The notes under the pieces: generated by a model
Seen by the model: the letters and a program-made list of their open reading frames with translations, nothing else
Told to the model about the DNA's origin: nothing
Databases searched by the model: none
In this document: piece by piece, positions 1 through 7,530 of the stretch
How positions within the stretch are numbered: position 1 is the stretch's first letter
Layout of the letters: each line of letters begins with the position of its first letter
From: Acidisphaera sp035272265
Lineage (GTDB): Bacteria; Pseudomonadota; Alphaproteobacteria; Acetobacterales; Acetobacteraceae
Assembly (NCBI GenBank): GCA_035272265.1
Contig: DATEQV010000235.1
Span: forward strand, 1 to 9,662
Direction of reading: 5' to 3'
DNA: 9,662 nucleotides
Translations under genes and position numbers: made by a program

Positions 1-1
1 C

Positions 2-121
2 GCCATGCTCTACGAACTCATCCCGAACATGCCAGAGCATCTCTTACGCCCCCTCGTCGAGCGGTTCGCCGAAATGCTGGTAGAGCAACCGGTCTTCGTT
101 GAGACGTTCGGTGCAATATAG
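2..121 (+). CDS. C-terminal 39 residues of an unidentified protein (partial)
   Basis: The window opens inside this gene. The frame from base 2 runs without a stop to TAG at 119-121. It reads as a plausible protein tail, with the segments MLYELIPNMPEHLLRP and FAEMLVEQPVFVETFGAI. The composition is amphipathic and leucine-rich, with no low-complexity arginine/alanine runs of the kind seen in antisense shadow frames. It looks like the helical end of a soluble protein, but I do not recognise the family and give no function. It is convergent with the M20 peptidase gene, whose stop lies at 218-220. The start is outside the window. Confidence 0.6.
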   Translation, partial: AMLYELIPNMPEHLLRPLVERFAEMLVEQPVFVETFGAI

Positions 122-125
122 GAAT

Positions 126-154
126 GAGGGGAGTCCTGAGCATGACGTCCCCTC
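126..154. terminator. Hairpin between convergent genes, possible bidirectional terminator
   Basis: GAGGGGAGTC (126-135) pairs with GACGTCCCCTC (144-154), giving ten base pairs with one bulged G at 147 and an 8-nt loop CTGAGCAT. It starts five bases after the stop of the partial gene and sits between two convergent genes, the usual place for a shared terminator. No U-tract follows on either strand, so intrinsic termination is not certain. Confidence 0.4.
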
Positions 155-217
155 CCTGCGTGCGGCTGTCATCCTGCGCCGCGGCCGGTAACGCACCAAG
201 TGACACCAACGTTGCGG

Positions 218-1627
218 TCAGATCCCGCCGGTTCGGGGCGGCGCCTCGCCGAGGTCCCACCACAGCCCCGTCATCATCGCGATGCCCTCGCGCGCCGGCG
301 CCTTGAGGAAGTGCTCGTCGGGGCCGTGCTGCTTGCAGCCATTGTAGCTGTGCGGGATCCACACCAGAGGCACGCTGAGGTGGTCGATGAACACGTCGCC
401 CGGCACGCCGCCGCCCGACCCGGGCAGCACCTGTGGCGCCCACCCGAGCGTGCGGCCGATGCTCGCCGCCGCCCAGCGCACCCACGGATGCGACGGGTCG
501 GTGCGGCTCGGGTGCATGGACATGCCGGGGTTCTCGATCTGCACCTCGGCGAACCCGGCTTCGTCCAGATACCGGCGCAGCACCGGCACGAACGTGTCCG
601 GTTCGACGTCCACCGTGTAGCGCAGCTGGCACGTCGCGCGCGCCCACGGGGCGACGGCGTTGACCGGCGAGTCCGGCCGGCCGGCCAGCATCGCGAGCAC
701 GATGAAGCTGGTCCAGGCGAACACGCGCTCCGCCGGCGTCAGGCCGGGCTCGCCCCAGCCGGGATCGATCGTCGCGGTCTCGCCCTCGCTGCCCGGCTCG
801 CAGTCGGCGAGTGCCGCGCGCACGGCCGGCGGAATTTCGCGCGGCAGCAGGCCGGGCACCAGTATGCGGCCGTTTCGGTCGCAGATCGCAGCCAGCGCGT
901 GCGCCAGGATGATCGCCGGGTCGCGCACGATGCCGCCCCAGTTGCCCGAATGCACGCCGCCCGGCCGCAGCCGCACCGCGAGGTCGAAGGTGAACACCCC
1001 GCGGGAGCCGCAGCAGATCGTCGGCACGTCCGCGCGCACGCGCGGCCCGTCGCTGGCGATGAACACGTCCGCCGCGAGTGCGTCCGGCTGCGCGGCGACG
1101 AAGTCGCGCAGCCCGAGCGAGCCGCGTTCCTCGCCGGTTTCGATCAGCAGCTTGAGGTTGAAGCCCAGCCGTCCGCCGCGTTCGGCTAGCACGCTGTCAA
1201 GTGCGGCGATGTTGATCGCGTGCTGCCCCTTGTTGTCGGCCGAACCGCGACCGTACCAGCGGTCGCCCTCGTCGCGCAGCGTCCACGGATCGCGGCCGTC
1301 GGTCCACTGGTCGGCCAGCCCGCGCACCGTGTCGCCGTGGCCGTAACTCAGCACGGTCGGCAACGCGGCATCTTCGATACGGCTGGCAAGCAGGATCGGG
1401 CCGGCATCCGCGGCGGGGTTGTCGTGCAGCGCCACGACGAAGCCGAGCGATGTCAGCCAAGGCGTCAGCCCCTCGCTCAGGTAGCGTCGCAGGTCGGGCG
1501 CGTGCGCCGGCTCCTGCGACGTGCTGGGGATCGCCACCAGGTCGCGCAGTCGTGCGGCGAACGCGCCGTCGTCGAACCAGGCCAGCGCGCGCGCGATCGC
1601 CGCGTCTCGATCGGGCTTATCCGTCAC
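218..1627 (-). CDS. M20-family zinc metallopeptidase / amidohydrolase
   Basis: A 469-residue cytosolic metallopeptidase of the M20 group (ArgE, DapE, CPG2 and dipeptidase relatives), expected to hydrolyse an amide or peptide bond next to a free carboxylate using two zinc ions. All the catalytic landmarks are visible. YGHGDTV gives metal ligand H97 and D99. GRGSADNKG gives bridging D131. ETGEERGS gives catalytic E166 and metal ligand E167. ASDGP gives D193. HGPDEH near the C-terminus gives H434. The dimerisation (lid) domain inserted at about residues 205-330 carries GGVHSGNWGG with H226, the His usually contributed across the dimer. The length fits the dipeptidase-like branch. No signal peptide is seen. 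The start is taken as GTG at 1627, because the longer open frame to 1813 lies inside the upstream gene. It follows the STAND gene after 19 bp on the same strand, so co-transcription is likely. The substrate cannot be read from the sequence. Confidence 0.9.
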   Translation of the reverse strand: MTDKPDRDAAIARALAWFDDGAFAARLRDLVAIPSTSQEPAHAPDLRRYLSEGLTPWLTSLGFVVALHDNPAADAGPILLASRIEDAALPTVLSYGHGDTVRGLADQWTDGRDPWTLRDEGDRWYGRGSADNKGQHAINIAALDSVLAERGGRLGFNLKLLIETGEERGSLGLRDFVAAQPDALAADVFIASDGPRVRADVPTICCGSRGVFTFDLAVRLRPGGVHSGNWGGIVRDPAIILAHALAAICDRNGRILVPGLLPREIPPAVRAALADCEPGSEGETATIDPGWGEPGLTPAERVFAWTSFIVLAMLAGRPDSPVNAVAPWARATCQLRYTVDVEPDTFVPVLRRYLDEAGFAEVQIENPGMSMHPSRTDPSHPWVRWAAASIGRTLGWAPQVLPGSGGGVPGDVFIDHLSVPLVWIPHSYNGCKQHGPDEHFLKAPAREGIAMMTGLWWDLGEAPPRTGGI

Positions 1628-1646
1628 CGATGCACGTTCCCGGTTA

Positions 1647-4600
1647 TCACGGCCTGTTCTCCGAGTGCTGCTCGACCTGTCCCGGTACGGTCGCGGGCGG
1701 ACCGTTGGGGTTCCAAACGACTTGCAATGCCGCGAGCCGCGACTTCGCCTCGGCGAGCGCCGTCGGGAAGTCTTCGGGCAGACGATGCAACGTGATCTGA
1801 CCTGGCGTGGCAAGCGTCAACCGATTGAACGCCCAGGTGGCAAGCACCCGCCCGCCGTCGGCCAGCGCCACATGCGCCGGCACGCCCGTAAAGGACCACG
1901 GAGGCGCAATCCGGGTGAGAAACTGGCCATCCGCCACATCGTACAGATCGACGGTGGGCATGTCCTCGCGCGCGACGCCGAGCCGCTTGCCGTCGGGAGA
2001 GAAAGCAAGCTCCAGGACCGCGCCTTTGGGCGGCGGCTGCCCGGACGGCGTATCCTTGAATGCGTCCCCGAGCGGCGAGGCGATCGACCACAGGGCGTGA
2101 CCGGCGCGATCGAGCCCCAGCACCGCGCCGGTGCGGCAGCCGACGAGCAGCGTCTGCCCGTCCGGACTCCACGCGAACGCCGCCGGGATGCACAAGCCGC
2201 CGACGATGTCGGAACGCCGCGTCGCGGGATCGAGCAGACGCACGCCGCCGTGCTCGTCGACAAGCGACACGAGGCCCGCTTGCGGGTCGATCGCGACCGG
2301 GCCGGACGCCAACGGATCGGCGGGCGCGGAGGCGACGATGTGCCCATCGGACGCATCGAAGACGTAGGCCGATATCTTGGCGACCGCGACGAGTTGGCGG
2401 GCTTGGCCGGCCAGCGCGATGGCGCGCAGTCCGTGCAGTCCCGGCACTGTCCACAGCGTTTGTCCGCTGTGCAGGTCGTACGCCGCGACCTGGTCGTCGG
2501 TGCGAACGAAAGCCCGCGCGCCCGTCGCGTCCACCACCAGCTCCTTCGCGTCGACCGGGCCGAGCACGGGCTGCAACGACGCATCGCCGTCTTGCAACTG
2601 CCAGACCTGGGCTTTTCCCGCCGGCTCCGTCACGGTCACGACATACGGCCCCGCGCGTCCGCTCAGGCGCCACCCGGCGGTGATCGCGGCCAGCTTCGTC
2701 TGCTCGCCCTGGTGCCGTTCGACGATCGCGTCGCTGGTCGCCACGATCGGATCGCCGTTCGCCGCCAGTATCGCGGACGTTCCCGGGACTCCGGCGACCT
2801 GTTCGAACCGGTGATTGCCGCCGCGTATCAGCCAGACGGCGATGCCCTGGATGGAGCCGGGATAATACTCGCACGCCATGTACGACTGGTTGCGGGAGAT
2901 CTGGCAGGAGTCGATCGTTTCTCCTGCGACGTCGGCGGCACGGATCTTGAAGTCGTCGAACGGCGGCATCAGCGCGCCGGCGCTCGTGATGAAGGCAAAG
3001 CGGAATTCCTGATCGACGTTGCTCCGCTGCCCGAGCACGACGACGGCCTGCCGCATCGCGCCGGTGTGTTCCGGGCCGACGAAAGCGATCGCGAGCACGT
3101 GGTCGTCGTGGCTCGGTAGCGCATAGGTGCGCGCTGCACCCGTCGCGGTGTCGAGCGAGCGCAGGTCGAGTGGTGTGCGGAACAGCACCTCATGGTCGCT
3201 CATCAGGTTCGGAATCATTTCAACCGGCGGCAGGAGGCCGCCCGAGGCGAGCGCAAACTTCTGGATCATCTCCGGCGTGAAGTCGATCGCGCTGCCGTCC
3301 AGTGCCCCGACGGGCGCATCCGCGAAATGCCGCTGGCTGACATCGAACGAGAGAACGTCGGTGCCGTAGTTCACGAACAGCGTCTGGCCGGATTTGTCGA
3401 GGCGCACCTGCGCGACGTTGAGGCGGGGCTGCGGTTGCGGGACGGGCACGATGACGGGCGGTTCGGACCCGTCGGGCTGCACCAATCCGATCGCGGCGCC
3501 CGCCGCGACGGCGATCAGCTTGCCGTCGTCGGTCGCGTCGATCGACGTGACGAGGCCCGGAAGGGCGATATCGCGAACGATGGCGGCCTTGCCGGGATCG
3601 ATCAGCAGAAGGCGCTTGTTGCCGGTGACGGCGATCAACTCGCCGCCCGGCAACGGGCGAATCCGGACTGGTACGAAGCCGGTCGGGAACTTGGTCTGCG
3701 AGACGATTCGCGGGGTACCGCCGAGTTCCGCCACCACCAGACCGGCCGACCACTCCGCATACGCAAGGTAGCCGTCGCCGACGAACGCGTAGGGCATCGC
3801 GAGGCCCTCGCCGGACCGGCGCACCTGCAGCACTTGGCGGAGGTCCTCGGTCGTCTGCAGCAATGCGGGCGTGCTTGCTGCCGCACCGCCCGGCGCGAGC
3901 ACGTCGCGCTCCGTCTCGCCGGCCTGCACCGCCAGCTGCAGCGCGCGGCGCGTGTCGTGCTGTCCCGCCGCCAGCTCGGCCTCGGTGGCGAGCACGCGCG
4001 CGGTCTGGCGCTTGGTCTCGGTCAGCGCGGCGACGGCGCGTTGCTCGCTCTCCTTCGCCCGGTCGCGTTCCGCATCGGCGCGCGCGCTCTGATGCACCGC
4101 CTCCGCACGTTCGCTGTCCGCGACGGTGCGCGCCTCACGCTCCGCCTGCGCGTGCTGGTCGGCGCGCCGCCATTGCAGCGCCGCGGCGCCCGCGATGCCG
4201 GCGAACAGCAGCACGAGAACGGACGCGGCGATCGCCAGCCGATGGCGGCGCAGGCGGTCGGCGCGTGCCGACGCAGCGATGAAGGCGCCGAGCGCGCTCG
4301 CCTGGTCGATCCGCCAGCGCGCGGCGAGGTCCGCACCCTCGGCAAGGTTGAGGCCGGACAGCAACGCCCGCCGCCGCTCCGCCCCGGCCGCCTCCGCCCA
4401 GCGCCGCTGCAGCGCTTCGAGCCGTGCGCGCGTTTCGATGTCGCGCCGGTCGCGCGCGATCTGGTCGCGCGCCGCGGGCCAGTTCTCGATCAGCGCCTCG
4501 TGCGCGACCCGGACCTCGGCGCCCTCGGCGTCGCCCGACGTGACCAGCAGCCGGTTCTCGGGTGCCAGGAAGTGGCGGATCAGACGCATCTCCGGCCCGT

Positions 4601-6341
4601 CGGCCGCGAAGCCGGACAGCCGCGCGGGACGCGACGCGACCTTCTCCCCGCCGCTCGACGTCACCAGCGCGCGCAGCACCGCAGGCAGCGCGGCAGCCGC
4701 TTCGGGATCGCGCGCCCGCAGCGCCTCCAGCGCCTCCTCGGCCCGGCGCGCGATCGCGCCGCGCAGCTCGCCGAGACCTTTGTAGGTGGCGAAGGTCAGC
4801 GTGTTCGCCGTGGCTCCCGCCTCGGACGGCGCCTTGACGTCGCGCTGATACAGCGTGTCGAGCATCACCGACAGCAGCGGCAACGCGCCCGGCTCCTCGG
4901 CCGCCGCGCGCGCCATCACGGCATCCAGCGCCACACCGGTATCGGCCGCGGTTTCGAACACCAGGCCGGCCGCGCGGGCGGGACGCCGGATGATCTCGAT
5001 GATCTCCGACCCGTCGGGCTGGCGCAGGTCGAGCCGCGCGCCCGCCTCGATCAGATCGAGCAGCGCGGGCGCGTCGGCGACATGGTGCCACAGGTCGCTG
5101 CGCATCGTTGCGACGACCCACACCACGCCCGAGCGCGCGAGCCCCGCGAGCAGGCGCAGGAACGCGGCGCGGCGGGTGGCATCGGTCGTCTGGGTGAAGA
5201 TCTCCTCGAGCTGGTCGATCAGCAGCACCAGCCGAGCGGTTTCATGCGGCAACAACCCGCTGGCGCGCCCCGCCTCGGCGACGTGCTCGAGGGCCACGCG
5301 GAACGGGAACGACGGGTCTTCGCTCGCCGCCGCCAGATGCGCGGCCAGCGCCTCCGGCTGCGTGCCCCGGGCGAGGATTTCCGGCAGTCCGATCCCGTGC
5401 GCCGGATCGCCGCTGCTGATCGCCCGCGCCAAGCCCAGCACCGGGTCCTGCGCGCAATCGCCCGGCCGGAATACGGCGCGCCGCCACACGCCCACGCCCT
5501 CGACGGCTTTCGGGCTGAACAGCCCGGGCAGAATCCCCGCGCGCGCCAGCGACGACTTGCCCGAGCCGCTGGAGCCGAGCACCAGCAGGAAGGCGCACCC
5601 GTGCTCGGCCGCCACCTGCAACCGCGTCAGCGCGGTGCGGGTGTCGGCATCGCGGCCGAAGAACACCAGCGCGTCGTCGAAGTCGTACGCCGCCAGCCCG
5701 CGGAACGGACTGCCGCGCAGCCAGCTGGCTTCGCCTGCAACCGTCTCGGCAAGCCGCCCTTCGGCGATGCGACGCTCGATCAGGTTGGTCAGGTCGGCTT
5801 CGAACTTGCGGTCGAACTCCTCCAGCGTTTCGAAATGCGCGCTGCCGGCAATGAACATCCCTTCGTTCTTGAAGTGGCGCCGCCAGAACGCCTGCAGCGC
5901 GTCCCATTGCCGTTCCCGCTCGGCCCGCCGGACCGGGTCCGACAGCGGCACGCCCGGGTCGCCGAGCTTGCGATACGCCAGCAGATCCGGAACGCCGCGG
6001 CTGCGGTGGGCGGCCAGCGCCTCCTCGAACTCCCACTCGGTGCCGGTCACCGGCACGCGACCGTCGATGCCGTGATATTCCCGCTGGCCGCTGGTGGCGG
6101 GCAGCGGCGTGCCGAGCCGTGCGTGCACGATCAGCACGAACACGTCGAACGCGCCGGGCGGCTCGATCGCGTCCTGGAAATGCCCGGACGCCAGCATCGG
6201 CTCGTATTCCCACAGATACGGCTCGATCCGGAAGAACCGCGCGTAGTCGCGCGCCAGCTTCTGGATCACGAGATGCGCCCTCAGCCGCTCCTCGCCCACG
6301 TCGCCCGGCGACGAGAGGAAGATCCGCAAGCGACGTGTCAC
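1647..6341 (-). CDS. DUF4062 / nSTAND1 NTPase / transmembrane / WD40-like protein
   Basis: A 1564-residue multidomain protein. Residues 4-125 match the DUF4062 pattern: RIFLSSPGDVGEER, then the strand DVFVLIVHARLGTP, then GTEWEFEEA. Residues 211-700 form an nSTAND1-type NTPase. It begins with FRGLAAYDFDDALVFFGRD, followed by Walker A GSSGSGKSS (K262), Walker B LVLLIDQLEEIF (D376, E379-E380), a sensor-like TMRSD (R414) and the helical VAHEALIENWP (612-622). Residues 702-722 are one hydrophobic helix (LAIAASVLVLLFAGIAGAA). Residues 725-795 are Ala/Glu/Arg-rich coiled coil. The remainder is a degenerate propeller, with blades such as WSPDGQTLLV (1391-1400) and FSPDGKRLGV (1447-1456). STAND proteins are nucleotide-driven switches that often act in bacterial immunity or programmed cell death; the role here is inferred. 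The start is GTG at 6341. An upstream in-frame GTG at 6386 would add 15 residues, but those codons are AT-rich and atypical, and neither start has a clear Shine-Dalgarno. The M20 gene follows after 19 bp. Confidence 0.9.
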   Translation of the reverse strand: MTRRLRIFLSSPGDVGEERLRAHLVIQKLARDYARFFRIEPYLWEYEPMLASGHFQDAIEPPGAFDVFVLIVHARLGTPLPATSGQREYHGIDGRVPVTGTEWEFEEALAAHRSRGVPDLLAYRKLGDPGVPLSDPVRRAERERQWDALQAFWRRHFKNEGMFIAGSAHFETLEEFDRKFEADLTNLIERRIAEGRLAETVAGEASWLRGSPFRGLAAYDFDDALVFFGRDADTRTALTRLQVAAEHGCAFLLVLGSSGSGKSSLARAGILPGLFSPKAVEGVGVWRRAVFRPGDCAQDPVLGLARAISSGDPAHGIGLPEILARGTQPEALAAHLAAASEDPSFPFRVALEHVAEAGRASGLLPHETARLVLLIDQLEEIFTQTTDATRRAAFLRLLAGLARSGVVWVVATMRSDLWHHVADAPALLDLIEAGARLDLRQPDGSEIIEIIRRPARAAGLVFETAADTGVALDAVMARAAAEEPGALPLLSVMLDTLYQRDVKAPSEAGATANTLTFATYKGLGELRGAIARRAEEALEALRARDPEAAAALPAVLRALVTSSGGEKVASRPARLSGFAADGPEMRLIRHFLAPENRLLVTSGDAEGAEVRVAHEALIENWPAARDQIARDRRDIETRARLEALQRRWAEAAGAERRRALLSGLNLAEGADLAARWRIDQASALGAFIAASARADRLRRHRLAIAASVLVLLFAGIAGAAALQWRRADQHAQAEREARTVADSERAEAVHQSARADAERDRAKESEQRAVAALTETKRQTARVLATEAELAAGQHDTRRALQLAVQAGETERDVLAPGGAAASTPALLQTTEDLRQVLQVRRSGEGLAMPYAFVGDGYLAYAEWSAGLVVAELGGTPRIVSQTKFPTGFVPVRIRPLPGGELIAVTGNKRLLLIDPGKAAIVRDIALPGLVTSIDATDDGKLIAVAAGAAIGLVQPDGSEPPVIVPVPQPQPRLNVAQVRLDKSGQTLFVNYGTDVLSFDVSQRHFADAPVGALDGSAIDFTPEMIQKFALASGGLLPPVEMIPNLMSDHEVLFRTPLDLRSLDTATGAARTYALPSHDDHVLAIAFVGPEHTGAMRQAVVVLGQRSNVDQEFRFAFITSAGALMPPFDDFKIRAADVAGETIDSCQISRNQSYMACEYYPGSIQGIAVWLIRGGNHRFEQVAGVPGTSAILAANGDPIVATSDAIVERHQGEQTKLAAITAGWRLSGRAGPYVVTVTEPAGKAQVWQLQDGDASLQPVLGPVDAKELVVDATGARAFVRTDDQVAAYDLHSGQTLWTVPGLHGLRAIALAGQARQLVAVAKISAYVFDASDGHIVASAPADPLASGPVAIDPQAGLVSLVDEHGGVRLLDPATRRSDIVGGLCIPAAFAWSPDGQTLLVGCRTGAVLGLDRAGHALWSIASPLGDAFKDTPSGQPPPKGAVLELAFSPDGKRLGVAREDMPTVDLYDVADGQFLTRIAPPWSFTGVPAHVALADGGRVLATWAFNRLTLATPGQITLHRLPEDFPTALAEAKSRLAALQVVWNPNGPPATVPGQVEQHSENRP

Positions 6342-6467
6342 GGTTGGGAGCCCAAAAGTTTCGTTGTCAACTCGACACTTGCTCACCCCGGCGGGTCGCC
6401 GTCAACGGTGGAACGAACCCGCCGCCCGGCCCGGCCCGGGCCCGTCAGCACGGCCGGAGGCAGCGAG

Positions 6468-6557
6468 ATGGCCGCCGCCGCGGGAACGCAGGACCCGGCC
6501 GTCGCCGAGGTGCTCGGCGATCCGGACGTCGAGGGACCTGTCGAGGCCGACGTCTGA
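6468..6557 (+). CDS. Possible acidic microprotein, 29 residues
   Basis: ATG at 6468 follows GGAGG (6456-6460) with 7-nt spacing, as good a ribosome binding site as any in the window. The frame reads MAAAAGTQDPAVAEV and continues through LGDPDVEGPVEADV to TGA at 6555-6557. Nine of the 29 residues are Asp or Glu, and there is no Lys, Arg, His or Cys. It lies 110 bp before the SHOCT gene on the same strand, so it could be a small protein or a leader peptide of that transcript. The frame remains open upstream of this ATG, and in such GC-rich DNA short frames stay open by chance. The family is not recognised. Confidence 0.3.
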   Translation: MAAAAGTQDPAVAEVLGDPDVEGPVEADV

Positions 6558-6591
6558 TCAGTCTGCTATCGACGGATCAGGTGGTGATCTG
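6554..6591. promoter_or_regulatory. Clustered GATCA dyads, possible operator
   Basis: The palindrome CTGATCAG (6554-6561) is followed by GATCA GGTGG TGATC (6575-6589), a perfect 5-bp inverted repeat with a 5-nt centre. The three half-sites resemble one another (CTGATCAG, CGGATCAG, GTGATCTG). They lie 77 to 114 bp upstream of the SHOCT gene start, where a regulator could bind. No regulator gene is adjacent, and the half-sites are short, so this is weak evidence. Confidence 0.25.
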
Positions 6592-6667
6592 GCATGGGTC
6601 CCCGCCGCCCCCGATGGCCCCTCGTGGTGCCGTATAGGGCCGAGATTGCAGACGGAGGACCGGACTC

Positions 6668-7492
6668 GTGAGACAGCTCTCGCCGACTGGCCAGCAGGCG
6701 GTTGACGACCTCGCGCGGCGCCACGGGTTCAGTCCTGACGCGGTCGCATCGATGCTCGATGCCGTCACCAACGGCAACGGCGGCATGGCGCAGTTCAGCC
6801 ACCCCGAATTCGGCGGCTCGGGCCAGTGGATGCGCGGCGGCATGACCATGATCGGCGACATGTTCAACAACGTCCTGAAGGGCCGCGTCGACGCCTTGTG
6901 CGCCGATCTGTCCGACCTGCTCGCGCGCCAGCCGGGGCTGATCCAGACCGGCAGCTACCAGTCGCAGAGCCAGGGGGGCCATACCCAGGGCGGTTTCATG
7001 GGCGCGGGCCCGGCCAGCCTGTTCGTCCCCCCTGCCGGCGGCGGCGCCTCGGGCGCCTGGTGGCCGGGCGAACTGGGATCGCCGAACAGCACCGGCGCGC
7101 AGAACAACGCCCGCTACGCGTATTTCGCGCAAGCGCGCCGGCTTGCGATCGACGTCAACGGCGCGGTGACGGTCTACGACACGCTCGATCATCAGATCGG
7201 CGGCTTCTCGCAGCAGCAGTCGGTCGACGGATCGCTGACCTTCACCAGCCAGTTCGGGCTCGTCGACGTCGGCGCGTTGCCGATCGTCTCGGGAGGCGGT
7301 CTTGCGTCTCAGTACCGCCCGGCCGAGCCGGCGGCACCTCCGGCTCCGCATGTCGGTCCGCAAGGAACATCCGCCGGCGCGCACGGCGACATCTTCACGG
7401 CCATCGAGCGGCTCTCCGATCTGCGTGCCCGCGGCATCCTCAGCGACGACGAGTTCAACACCAAGAAGGCGGAACTGCTGAGCCGGATTTGA
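6668..7492 (+). CDS. SHOCT domain-containing protein
   Basis: A 274-residue protein of unknown function. The C-terminus (241-274, DIFTAIERLSDLRARGILSD followed by DEFNTKKAELLSRI) is a clear SHOCT domain, a short two-helix module thought to mediate oligomerisation and usually found at protein termini. The N-terminal 90 residues form a separate compact unit. They contain LSPTGQQAVDDLARRHGFS, then FSHPEFGGSGQWM, then GGMTMIGDMFNN, a pattern I associate with uncharacterised proteobacterial SHOCT proteins. Residues 91-145 are a Gly/Ser/Gln/Pro-rich linker. Residues 146-215 look like a small beta-rich domain with conserved-looking aromatics (ARYAYFAQARRLAIDVNG). A Pro/Ala linker (218-237) precedes SHOCT. 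There is no signal peptide or membrane helix. The start is GTG, supported by GGAGG at 6654-6658 with 9-nt spacing. It is divergent from the STAND gene and convergent with the aminotransferase gene. Confidence 0.85.
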   Translation: MRQLSPTGQQAVDDLARRHGFSPDAVASMLDAVTNGNGGMAQFSHPEFGGSGQWMRGGMTMIGDMFNNVLKGRVDALCADLSDLLARQPGLIQTGSYQSQSQGGHTQGGFMGAGPASLFVPPAGGGASGAWWPGELGSPNSTGAQNNARYAYFAQARRLAIDVNGAVTVYDTLDHQIGGFSQQQSVDGSLTFTSQFGLVDVGALPIVSGGGLASQYRPAEPAAPPAPHVGPQGTSAGAHGDIFTAIERLSDLRARGILSDDEFNTKKAELLSRI

Positions 7493-7530
7493 GCGCCAGC
7501 GCCGGCCGCCAGGCCATCCTGGTTTCATCC

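Larger units (their letters stand above)
6342..6667. other. Divergent intergenic region
   Basis: This 326-bp spacer separates the minus-strand STAND gene from the plus-strand SHOCT gene. Its left 45 bases are markedly AT-richer than the flanking coding DNA. The centre (about 6410-6450) is almost pure GC and contains the palindrome GGCCCGGGCC. The right part holds a small candidate ORF (6468-6557), clustered GATCA dyads (6554-6591) and the SHOCT gene's ribosome binding site (6654-6658). Promoters for both flanking genes must lie here. TTGAC hexamers occur on the minus strand at 6405 and 6370, but no matching -10 is visible, so no promoter is called. Confidence 0.6.

Noticed and set aside
1628..1813. 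Extended N-terminus of the M20 peptidase
   Set aside because: The extension overlaps the end of the STAND gene and is Arg/Ser-rich. Family similarity starts after GTG at 1627.
1521..3119. 532-codon plus-strand open frame
   Set aside because: Same shadow effect; it crosses the junction of two well-supported minus-strand genes.
6365..6370. TTGACA on the minus strand as a -35 box for the STAND gene
   Set aside because: No -10-like hexamer occurs 16 to 18 bp downstream; that position reads CCAACC.
6342..6386. GTG at 6386 as the STAND protein start
   Set aside because: The extra 15 codons are AT-rich and unlike the gene's codon use, and the DUF4062 domain begins right after GTG 6341. It cannot be excluded, as neither start has a good ribosome binding site.
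3192..6557. 1121-codon plus-strand open frame antisense to the STAND gene
   Set aside because: It is an Arg/Gln/His/Ala-rich mirror of a GC-rich gene with no domains. The opposite frame has clear motifs.
6791..6811. FSHPEFGG resembles the Strep-tag sequence
   Set aside because: The match is partial and lies inside a natural, conserved-looking domain with no other sign of engineering.
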